Positions 11,801-23,800 of a stretch of 38,319 nucleotides of DNA are shown here, piece after piece. Positions within the stretch are counted from its first letter, which is position 1. Each line of letters begins with the position of its first letter. Where the stretch lies: contig WELB01000071.1 of NCBI GenBank assembly GCA_009602725.1, forward strand, positions 613,192 to 651,510, written 5' to 3'. The notes under the pieces are model-generated. The model ran no database searches. It was given only the letters and a program-made list of their open reading frames with translations, and was not told the DNA's origin. The position numbers and the translations under genes were made by a program. This DNA is from Spirogloea muscicola (taxonomy: Eukaryota; Streptophyta; Zygnematophyceae; Spirogloeales; Spirogloeaceae).

Positions 11801-14800
11801 TACCTGCTTTGACAAGCCGAAATGGTACCCAATAGCGTCTCCATTTTAAGCACAACACAATGTGTTCACATGACCCATGAATGTATAAGGATTGGACTGC
11901 TTACCTGATGCTGTGAGGTTCTCCTTGGGTGCTAATATCCAGGAAGCTCTTGGTGATTACTTTCTTGGGCTTGTCAACGACGAAGAGTACCGCGTCCGTC
12001 AACAGTTGTCCCAGAGCATCACCATTCTGTTTAATATCTGGGAGGACCACTGTACACTGTTTAGTGAATTACGGTACGTCTGAGGCACACATTGCAGTTG
12101 GCTAGGCAGGACGTGCATCAGAGAAGTTTGCTGTATTACTAGTGTCTTGCTTGTCAAAGTTGACGCTCAACTATCAAGGGCACCTGCATCAAGTAGCATG
12201 GCTTGCCGCTTCCTGCAACCACAGAGTATATCAGCACTTCTGTACGTGCTTAAGCTTGAGGACTACGCTTGCTAGAGGTCAATGGAAGCTGTGTGGGCAT
12301 CACAGGAACGTCGTCAAGACCCAGCAATCCCCAAATTCAGCAAGTACATGTAGGCAGGCACTTGGCTGTGACAGCTTGGAAAAGGCAGAGACATATGCTA
12401 CCACTCTGGGTGTCGTTGCTGCTGCGAGTGCCAACGTGGAGTCTGAGGTTGATGTCGTGCCTTCCTTGTTGCTCATCACAAGTACTGTAATGCACGTTGG
12501 ATTGACTTGACGTACACTGGCAAGCTTGCTGATGAAGATTGATGTCTGGCAGCAGTCAAGCCTGATAGGCTGATAAGTTCAGACAATGTTGCCGCTGCAG
12601 ATAATCTTCTTGCTTTCTGCGCATGCAGCTGAGCAGCCATCTCACAGGTGTTGTCTTCTCACCCACCGAGCTGCAACAGCAATAGTTTATCATGTTTGAA
12701 GCTTGACAAAGCACGTCAATCTTGGCTCGATGATGGCTGCTAAAATTTGTCTGAAATCTCTTGTGACTTGCACATGCACAGGTTGCTGATTGCAGCTGTT
12801 TTTGATCATCTTGCCGACGAACTCAAGTACAGCGTACGTTGGAAGGTATACAGGCTGGGCAAGAAGAGGCTGACTGCCTCTCCAGCAGCAGCAGCCACTT
12901 GAAATGTGAGGAGCACTTGAGTGTTATGTATGGAGAGACCTGTCCCCTTGCAAGCATACCCTAACTCACTTGTCCTCATGAAATGCATGCACATGCAGCT
13001 TCTGCAGTTACATACGGCAAGTCTTGCAGCATCATGGGTTTCAAATGGTCTTTCTCTTCAAGCATTTATGCAGGTGCTCCACACATCTTGTTGCTCATTG
13101 TTTGGTGATGTTGTGCACGAATGCACATTGCAGCAACCCCTAGCTCCTACTAGCAGATGGGTTAGCCATTCCTTGTAAGCTTCAATGCTGGCCAAGTCTT
13201 TGCTTCTGAAGGCCTCTTGGTCAGTTCAAGTCCAGGGCTTCTGACCACCGTCACACGAGATCAGATATGGCAACTCCTTCTACCTGATGGTGGGCTCCGC
13301 GATTTTGCGGAGTGGTTCTCTCCTTACTTGCTCCCCCCATTGCTACTAACAGCACGTACTGAGGACATCACATACATAGCCAAGGTATGTAGCTATTTGG
13401 GCATCATTCCCACAGGCAGCTGGCACTCACTGTCAACTCATCCGGCTGCTACAGTCTTGCTGCGGCCGTACAGTCCACATACTTAAATTTCCATGATGTC
13501 GCATTGCGTCAGACTTGCCTGCTATGCATCTGCCGCATCCATGTCAAAGCCGTACTCTCCTACCTCTGAAATGGCACGACGTGCACTTGCTTGGGATAGG
13601 AGTGCAAGTCTTTACTGCATCACTTGGCAGATGAGTGTCGTTGCTCACTTGTTTGGCTTGCGCTTGTGCAATTGTGCAAGGTGCTCAATGTTCCAACGCC
13701 GAAGCTCCTGAAGGACAACTTTGCTCCAACATTTGGCGCAATCCTGCCTCTCTATCAGACCAATATGAAGGAGGACACAGAGAAGGCCTCTTCAGTCCTT
13801 CAAGGTCTCATGTTGGAGGTTGCAGAGATGTCAGAGAGCGAAAGAGATGTGCTCATCTCAAAGAAACTGGTCTGTGCTACTCCATCATATTGAGAAAAGC
13901 TACGTAATTGCTTATCTTTGATGCGTGTCAATGCTCAGATGTGTGCCAAAGCACACTGCCAGATGACGCTTCTGCAGCCAAGCACAGCTAACGTAGCAAT
14001 TACAAGGCAATGTAAGCAGCACAAAGGTATGCATCACAGTCATAGGTAGTGCCTTTAGCACAAAGGTATGCATCACAGTCATAGGTAGTGCCTTTGGTTG
14101 ACTTGGTTACTTGAAATCCTTGCTGAGTCCTGACAGATGAGCTTGCTTGCATCTGTTTTATGTCAGCTCTCTATTGTGAGTGTCATTCTCAGCCATACCT
14201 CAGTCAATGAGGAGCCAAAACTGCTACAATACAGCAAGCAAGTGATTGTGGAAGCTCTGCGTACTGTCATTGGTGGCTTCTGGCAAGGGTTGGCCTTCTC
14301 ACAATACAACAAGCGCTTGCATGAGCTTCGGCCATCGATGCTGAATGTCCTTAATTTTCAGATTTATTCAAGCACCACTTATATTCAAGTGGCATTCTAA
14401 TTATCTGCACCCACGTGGAGCATTTGTCCTCTGCATGTTGTTGATTTGTATATGCTGTTTGGACTTTGAAGAGAGGAACCTTCTCAACCTCGTAGCCTGA
14501 TCGACCAGATGAACATACTTCGTCCAGATCGCGTCTTCACAGTAAGAGTCGTAGATCTCCGCTTGCAGGTCTGAAGCATACGGTAGGGTACACAATGGAT
14601 GTCACATTGCAAGCTCTCTAGTGCTGGTCAAGCAATGGAGAGTTGCATGCAATGTCGCGCATAGCTCACAGCAGTACAACCAATGCCACTCGTATGTTTG
14701 TTACCCTGAATCCACATACAGTTGCTTCTTCACCTACATCACGAGCTTGAAAGAGCCATCTGTCCTCGGCACAAAAAGCATCAGCTAGCAGCTCTTGGAG

Positions 14801-17800
14801 CGTTTGTGGATGTGCTGCAGAAACGAGTAGCGGAGCCAAGCACTTTCAGGTGGGTCTAAACACCTGTGACTTGCTAATTCGCACATCAGTATGCTCCTTA
14901 ATTGTGTCACGACCCCTAAAAGATCATCAAGGCAAAGTCTCCTCAGGAGGAATGCTGCTCCTTGATGTCAATTGGGCTAGCTTTGCATGTGTTGCTGCAT
15001 TTGGCTACTCAATATATCCTGCTCTGCATTATGGTGACATGCTCAGGTACATAGTACTTATGGTGCTACAATCTTTACATCAACCTGCACTTCAGGAGCA
15101 GTGCTGTAGTCTTCTATCTGCACTTGTGGATGCCATTCAGCTGGAACAGACCGAAAGAGATGTTCAGGTACTTGGAGAACAGCTTCAACCATTGGTAGCA
15201 AAGCTCGTCTCCTGCTACCTTGCCACACAGGAGAAGCAATCCACTTGCAAAAGCTCTGCCGCAGTTAGCTCGTCAACTACGTACAGTAGGTCAGAGGTCG
15301 GATGCCCAGACCTTATCATTCTCCTCATTCAGCGGCTCACAGAAGATGCCAGCCACCTCTACTATAAGTGGATCAAGGTCAGAGAAGGCATATGCTTGCA
15401 ATCCCTTGGTGATAGTGGATGCTTCACATCCTCCATTTCTTGTTTTGTATATATCACCCTTCTGCGCAATCAACCACATACGCACAAGGAAGACTAAGAC
15501 AATGTCCCTGCACCAGGGACTGGACTTGCTACCAGACATGCCGGTCTTCAGGTCCATCCAAGCCTTGCACAGAAGGCTACGAGCTGATGTGACCTTTGCA
15601 GATGAGATAGTGCAGGTAGGAGGATACGTGCACACATCAGAGTAGGTCAGCCGCGTGATTTGAAGAGCTTGTAGCAGATGCCAAGAGACCAGTCCATTGT
15701 ATGCAGGAACACTGGTTGTATCTCCACTTACTGTAAACTAATCGAACTTTTTTTTGCCAGTTTGTGCAGCGAGCTCCTCAACTTCCACCTGAGCTTCGTG
15801 TGCAGAGGTATTCTATGATACGACGTTGTGATTATCATTCCCCTTTGCTTTCTTCTGCACCAATGTTAGCATGGGGGATGTACCATCAGTTGCACCTGCA
15901 TGAGGGGCTCGCTACATAAGAGTGACCTTGACAAATGTCTTGTACATGTTTGCAGCTTGCACTACTTGAGAGGACAGCTCCACAGAAGGACAAATCCTCT
16001 CCACAATGTGAATGAGCAGAATGAAAGCGACTGTAGCTTTAGCAGAAGCTTGAGAGCTGCCGCTTGGCAGCTTGTCCAGCTCTGCAAGAAGGACGGAAAT
16101 TCAGATATGAGAGAGTTTGCTGGAGAACTTCTTGCTCACGTGAGCTCAAAGCTGCAGCCAAGAACATGCATGTATCTCAGTCGTCAAGTACATTAGCCTG
16201 CCTTGGAAGAGTTGAGCACACACGAATGAACACTCAGCAAAGGACGTCTTTTTCTTGACAGACCGGTGTTGAGTATGCATACTCAGTTTCTTTTTCTCCA
16301 CCCCAAGAACGTCAGGACTGCATTGACGCTGGAGACAGGCACAAAATCCTTGCAACTACATCCCACGAAAGTACGGGAGGGTCGGATGTGGATGTCTTTT
16401 GCATAAATTCTGCTCAGAGAGATCACGAGGGCCTCTTGTCTCGTATCATACGATACTTTATGACATTTCTGACTGACAGTGATGTATGTATCATCGAACT
16501 TGCTGCAAAGAGCCTACAGGTAGGATTGTCAGCGACACCTAAGGACCTGACATGCACATGACATGCACAAATCGTCATGGGTGGTTTCGTTAGCACAAAC
16601 TTTTTGATCTGGAGAAAATGTTTCATGCACAGCATCCTGGTTAGCAGTTTTGAAGAATCTCAATGTGTTGACCTTTCCAGGGGGTGCTTGCCACCGATAA
16701 GGGATTTCAATACTTTTCGTCTATGGACAGAAGGCAAAGAATATATTTAGAGGTAAGCATGAAACCATCACATACTATCACATACTGTAATTAGTGGTCG
16801 GTCGGCGTTTCAGGTACCACTGCAAGCCTGCATAATAAAGTGACTGTCACGAATGATGACGCAGTTGATACTAAAACTTGCGGTACTAGCAAGGCAATTG
16901 AGGCCTAGCACAGAGTAGTTCCAGGGCTTGAAGTTGTTGCTAACATTATTGAAGTATGCTGCATTCTGAGAAGAGGAGCTTTGTACACTGGCTGCTCCAC
17001 TGAATTGCTGTGACATCAAGAGCTGGCTGATCATTGTTCTTTCAGTCTCTGAACCTGCTCTGTCCCCCCCAGTAATATCTGGCTTCTTGTACAGCAACCT
17101 GCGCTCTTTAGTGAAGCAGGTGCATTCAAAGGGAGTCGCTCCCAAGAGGGTGGATGTTATACTCCAGGCCGTAGCTTCTGATTCTGCAAGTAAGGGGAGG
17201 AGATTGGGAAGTTCAGAGATGCCACCTTTCCAGGAATATACTTGGTGTTCATGCAGTTATGCTGCTAAGCTGCAGCGCCGTACTCGTGAGAAGATTGTGA
17301 TCAGAATGGATCTCTTGCAGTAGAGCTTACAGTAGCCGTGGCTTAGAAGCACTAGAATGGATGCATTTTCCTGATGTTTGCAGAGCATGCGAGTTCCTTG
17401 GACAATCCAGAGCTATGGCAATCAGCCGGCAAACCTCATGATAGTTGGATATGTGAGCTGGTATATTCGCTCCTAGCGCATGTGGATGATCAGATACTCA
17501 GGTATGCATACCCACTTGCATGCTTTGCTAGCCACCAGGTTCTCAAGTTTCTTTGTTACAAATTTTTCCACAGTTAGACTAGCAACAGGAGCATGATATG
17601 ATGATGTCACCTACCGCAGGATATGTCAACCTATGGCGTTGCATAAGTCTTCTTTTGCAGAGGACCTTCTTCCACAGACACTTGCACACCTGGCAGCTGT
17701 CGGTGGGTCAGATAGGGAGATGTGCCAACAAATCTCAAGCCAGGTATTGAGCTACTACACGAAGTACCACTACACCCAAATTCATGTCTGCTGAGCCATT

Positions 17801-20800
17801 GGACTTCTACAGCTTGAGTGACTAGATTTAAGTGCCCACAGGCATATTGTATGTACCCTGTCATTATGTCAATGTAGAAGTGGACTAGGTTCAAAGTGGA
17901 CTAGACTGGGTATCAGCATCTGGTACGAAGCTTGCTGTTACCAACCCAGTACCTCTGACATGCTACATTGGCAGGTTGAGAAGCACCTCTTTGGGCATGA
18001 GGGGAGCAGTGCAAGATCCCTACAGGTGTTTCTAGATGCCTTGAATGATTTACGCAGTATATTTGTAAACACACATTCCACAATTCCACCAACAGCCAGA
18101 AAAGAAGGCCCGACATCAAAGGTGCTCGCATACTGATTTCATGTTTGTAGTCATGCTTGATCATATCAGCAAGCTGTACAACTCAAATCTCTGATTGGTT
18201 GACATTTATTGCGTTCAACGTGACCACGTTCGTATTGGTTGGCACATTAAGTCAAGAAGTAGCTTGTAGCTAAGGCACTCTGTTACAGAATAGGATCTAC
18301 GCCTGCTCACTGGACTTCTTGCGTTTACAGGCCTCCAGAAGATCAACGAGCAGCCAGTCAAAGGAGCAACATGGAGATGTCTCAAATGAGTTGCCCTCTC
18401 CAGCAGACTGGCAAAGTGTACGCACTTTGCCAGTCTGCATAGCCATAAGTTGTCACAGCTTCTTGAGTGGTTCATCACAGACTGTACCTGCTTGCCTGAG
18501 CTATGGCCACTGTGCACTACCAGAAAGAAAGCCTTGCTTGATATGTCGATCGTTTTGTTTCCTGCATTGTTGAAGAAGCCTTGATGTAACACCTCTTAGT
18601 GCTCAATTTCCTGCTTACAGGTCTACTGGCTGACAATAGATTATCTTGAGACTGCAAAAGCGGCCCAGGTAGGCACAAAGATATCAAGCAGGACTTTGCT
18701 TCCCTGTACAGAAGCTATTAACAACAATGAGAGCTCTACTCGCATTCTCATTGGAAGGTTTATATGAAACGTACAGAAATGCTCGGCAATATTCACATCT
18801 ATTTTGTACTTGGAGCACTGGTGCGAGATCCATCACGGAGTACTGAAGCTTGGTGATCCCAGCCTCCTCATGGATAGCTCAGTGAGTGTCCTCTCTCATC
18901 GTTTTTGCTCCACATCACCTACCTATCATGTTGGTGAAAGGTGAAGCGTGTTGTTGTGAGCAGAAAGTGATCCAATTTCAGCAAATGCCTGAGAGAGGTT
19001 CAAAGTCTGGCAAATTGTGTTGCCTTTTGCTTCTATGGTACCTTCAATTGAGCTCTTGCAACAGCAATGGCTGCTATATCTTGAGTAGAAAGCTTCTTGT
19101 GGTGGTAGCAGATTCCAGAACACGAAAAGCTTCTGCTGGATGCATACTCCAGAATGAACGAGCCCGATGGCATATATGGGGTTGCTCGTACAAATCAGGT
19201 AGTGCCAAGTGTCCTGCCCTGTGGGAGGTTGCAATGATGCATATAAGTTTCTTGCATGGTACTACGTGGCGCTCTCCTTGGCATGAGCACTTTCATGAAT
19301 TGACACACTTTTTTGGGTTCTGCAACAGATCGAGGCTCAACTATGTGTTCTTGAGCATGAAGGGAGTTGGAGCAGGGCTGTTGAGAACTATGATATCCTT
19401 CTCCAGAATCACCAGCTTGATGATCTTGCAGCACCTGATGGCAGGTTGCATCCAGCCAAATTTGGGGAGGGCTATATGGAGTCTTCATACAACACAAGCT
19501 TGGAGAATTCTGAATACAAAAAACATTCTTTACAAAAGGGCTTAATGAACTCTCTACAACAGTCTGGCTATCTTCACATCCTTCAGACATACCTGATGGG
19601 CCTGCCAAGTCAAGAAAGACAGCACGCAGTGATTGATCCTGCCTTCTCAGAACAGCAGGTGTTGACATGATGCTAGTTTGTCAATGCACGTATCATAGGA
19701 GCTGCTTGGTGAGCTCAGTGAAGCGTGTTGGCTGCTGATCTCACTACTCCGAGCAAGCCCCTAAACAAGATTTGCCATGTGAGACGCAGTATGAAGCGGC
19801 CTGGAGAATCTCTCGGTGGGAAGATGACTCTTTGACGGGATTGGCAGATAATTCACTAGCTATACTTGATGATAGTCAACGCCCCCAGTTCCATGCTTGC
19901 TTGTACAGGTAGGGCTCATACTCACCAGGGTCTGTGAGTTTCGCGGAATGCGATAATGTGGGCCATTTGGGAAATATATAGGCAAGCGAGCCTGTGATGA
20001 GCACTGTCTTAAGTCGCTGCTTCCAACTGATACAATTGGTGCCTAATGTGGTGTAGTTCTTTAAGGAGTCTCATTGACGGGGACTTGAATGCTTTCAGAC
20101 GAGGTCTGAAAGCAGGCAGAGAGGTATTTACTGGGATGCTCTGGCCTACGTGGCTGTTGTCTAGAAAATTCAAGGACCTGCCAATCTATGCAGAAGATGC
20201 CATCAAAAGTTGATGCCTTGACCGAGTTGGGATGAAGTCAGAGCTAGTTTGACATTTGTGGGGTTATCTGTTCTTCTTTTGGACAAGTGCCTAGTGGAGG
20301 ATATTACAAACACCAACGTGGAGAGCATGCAGCTCATGGAGTCAACTATTGTCAAGCTCCAGGTTTGCAAAGAACTTATGAGCTCATCCCCATGAGCTTA
20401 ATTGCACGCACCATGACTGGTCTTGTGTAAGAGACACTCTGTCGAGTACCTGAACGTCTGTTAAAATCGAAAAATTGACGGTAACTTCCTGCATATGCCG
20501 ACAACAGGTGCTGAGTAGCCTTGATGAGGCATGGTTAATGAGGTGGCCAGAGAGGCCCTTGCTGAGAGAGTTAACCATGGGGCCCAAGGATGTGGAAAAC
20601 TGCTGTGAGGAAAAGGTTTGTCGGAGTCAACTATGGCTTACACCAAGTCTATCCAGCATCAGGCAGCCACTGAGGTCCTTTGCTTCATACTGTGCACATT
20701 CACAAGCAGCATAAACTTATCACCTTAGCGAGCAGATGGAGTACATGAAATCTACAAGTATCTCAACCATGAGGATGGAACCTTGGACTGTATTTCCATT

Positions 20801-23800
20801 GCTGACATGGTCACCTGCTTCAGAAATAGTCCCTTGTCCTCAACATTCACATGGCAGATAGTCAACATGGAGGCAGCATGGCAACCAAGATTGGACTCGA
20901 TGGAAGGAAGATATGGACTATTAGAACCTCTTTTTGCGATCCGCAGAGTCCTCTTGAGGATTCTTCCTCTGAGGCTCTTGCGTCTGCAGCATTTGTGGCA
21001 GACGGCAAGGAGTGCTCGCAAGGTGAAAATCAGATAACCATCAGGGAACCACCCACAGTCAGATTGTTGGTAGTGAAACGATGTGTTATGTGACCTTTGC
21101 ATGCACATCTTCTATCAGTAAGCCGTGTGTGACGGCTGATTTGAACATGAGACTCTGCTACTTAGGCAAGAAGGTGGAACCATGCTGCAAGCGCTTTGCA
21201 CGAGCTCAAGTACCTCCAGCGATCACAAAGCACTGAGCCAAGCAGGATCACACTGCCCATGTCAGATCTGAACAACGTCGTTCTTGCTGGAAGAGTAGGT
21301 TGAAGCTCCCTGGGAAGGCACTGCGTAATATGCAGATATTTGCATGCCCCGCCTGTGAAGAGCTTCGCTTGCACATTACATACCACATGATGGAAATTTC
21401 TCACAGCAACCTCTACTTGCTCGTGAATCTTATTGGGCAACATATGACTCCAGGTGGAGGAAGCAAAGCTCCTGTGGGCACAAGGAAGCCATGAGATGGC
21501 TGTCAACCTTCTACGCCATCTACTCCAATTGCAAACCATTTCCATTACAGACCAAGCAATGCTGACTTGCCTCACAGGCAAAATGCTCGCAGAGGCAAGA
21601 TCTGCCAGGTAGGCTTCGCATTGACAGTTTTGGTTCCGGTAGCAGACATGTATGGCATGACTTTCAGCAACTTCCTGATTCTTGACTTGCACATTGGATC
21701 GTGGTTCAGCCATAGAGATATCCTTGAGCAGCATTTTGTACGAGCTGTGGAGCTGGTAAAGAATTCAGGTGGGAGTATGCAAGATGGCTCTCTTGGTCAC
21801 AAATCGGCTTTCCAGTACCTCAAGTGCCGAACACACTATAGGCTGGCGCACTATGCAGACATGCTGTATCGTGGCCATGATGCTCGTCTTTCCTCAAGCC
21901 AGTGGCAGGCCTCCCTTGACCTGCAAGAGCATAAGGTCAAGCCTCTCCGGACTACAAGAATCTGTTTGGCAGAAATTAGGATGCATGTCAGCTTTACATT
22001 GAAGTCATCACCTAGTGTACTACTTGACATCAGCATTCAAATTAGCCTCCTCAATTTTAGAAGACTTGTCTCAGCTATACACAATAATTGATGTCCCTCT
22101 ACAGGCCAAGGAGCTTGAAGCGCTCAAGCGGAGGATGAAGACAACAGTCAAAGTAATGAAAATATATGCTACTGGATTCTAGCTGCTATTTTCTTGCTCT
22201 GTACTTGCAGTCACTTGCTGCAACTTGTCCCTGGCCCATAAACCTAACAAGTAATTTGGGCAATGGTAAATTGCGTCTTTCAGACAGAGGACAAACGGGC
22301 TTGTTCTGTGAAAGCAGCTGAACTAGAGAAGCAATTGACCCTTGACAAAGAGGAGATCCAGCGTACTCATGTAAAAGTTTCCTATCATCTAAGACCTACA
22401 TGTAATGCTGATCAGTAATGGGCTGACATCATAAATATTCAGCAGCTAAGACCCACATTTGCTTGATGACCAGGGATGGCTGACAAAAATGACAAAGCAT
22501 ATAGCATTCTTACACGCCTTGCTGACAATTCACCAGTATCTTTGCTTCACCTTGTTGTGCAGGAAGAGCATGTGAATTTCCTGATGATAGCTTTAGAGAG
22601 CTACAGGGCCTGTCTCTTGGCTGGTGACAAGTATGACATGCGTGTGGTGAGCACTTTTGGACACATGGTGCAAGTTGGAATATTCAACTTAAGCATCTCA
22701 TGCAGACCATACTCTCATCTACCTTGCTATTGCCTCACAACTCTGTGTATGCAAGCGTGACTGTGAGATGCTTGCTCCTTCATGCATGAAGCTGTCAGAC
22801 ATGACTCCGCTAGAAAAGCATCCGATACAAAATCACCAATGTACATGGGCTTGTCGCTGCCATGATTGGACAGGTGTTTAGACTGTTGTCCTTGTGGTTC
22901 AACCTCAACGCTGTACCTCGTGTGAATCTGGCCATGCTTGAAACGATTAATAAGGTAAATTTGTGAGGAGATTGTCCTCCTTTTCTTAGAAGGGGCAAAA
23001 GCTTGTGCAATGTGAACTTTGTCAATCTGCAACAAAGATGTTGCGCTGATTGCAGCCCACTGTCAGGTACCATCAAGCAAATTCATCCCACTTGTATACC
23101 AGATAGCTTCTAGGCTGAGTAACAGCCAGCTCCAGGAGGGTCCATCATCTTTTCAGGTCTTCACTCCTCTCCACGACCCTGTATACATCTTATTGTGCTC
23201 TACTTTTCATTGCCTCCTTATGCACTTTTTTCCTTTTCTATCTACGTATATGCCTTGTAGACAAAGCTTCATGAGCTTGGTACTTAGCTACCAGAGGCAC
23301 AACAATGAAGAGAATAAAGTGCTGTTACGTGGTCCTTGTCATGGGGTCATACTGAGGCCTAAGTAACACCAAGCTGCCAGTGCGAATCCACTCATGTTAA
23401 ATAAGTGGAGTCAAGGTTTCGGATTGTAATTGCCAGACTCACAGGAAGATCGTTCACTTTCTCAGAATGTGCTGATTGAGTTGGTGACGAGGTTGATGAT
23501 TGAGCACCCTTACCACACAGTGTACCAGGTGGGTCACATCTGAAAACTCAAGCAGACATCTGATCAGCCAGTGTCACATTCTGTTTATCAAAATTGCACT
23601 TAGGACAAAAGTATCTTAGAATGAAGGGCTTGATATTGCGCCACAGCAGGTATGCATGTCCAAGCCTTCTAATTCTTGCTGTTGGTTGCAGCTCTTATCG
23701 TTGGCAAATGGAGACAGAATTAAAGCTAGACAAAGGAGCAAGAATGTATTTGTTGCGGACCTGGACAAGAAAAAGGCAGCTGAATTACTTCTAGACAAAC

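Larger units (their letters stand above)
5940..17742 (+). other. ATM: ATM HEAT-repeat solenoid exons
   Basis: Exons that I could place: 5940-6093, 6230-6369, 6529-6619, 6707-6924, 7049-7147, 7263-7293, 7373-7433, 7577-7615, 7822-7896, about 8197-8255, 8573-8653, about 8878-9034, 9651-9859, 10119-10774, 11023-11094, 11286-11782, about 11890-12074, about 12372-12480, about 12782-12832, about 13215-13384, about 13680-13868, about 14134-14354, about 14724-14849, about 15046-15240, 15517-15615, 15761-15807, 15957-16140, about 16357-16521, 16681-16752, about 17373-17498, 17620-17742. Fragments such as [10 protein letters not shown]-type helices, [15 protein letters not shown] and [20 protein letters not shown] correspond in order to human ATM solenoid segments. 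Exons marked 'about' have unproved edges. Confidence 0.7.

Noticed and set aside
17087-17323. Plus-strand 78-codon open frame inside the ATM gene
   Set aside because: It lies in the interval 16753-17372, where the human protein has only a few residues between conserved segments; the simplest reading is a 620-nt intron. The frame has no ATM similarity.
18886-19545. 219-codon plus-strand open frame in the ATM FAT region
   Set aside because: It overlaps the real FAT exons (19112-19198, 19329-19658) in a different frame; the conserved FAT residues are in the spliced frame.
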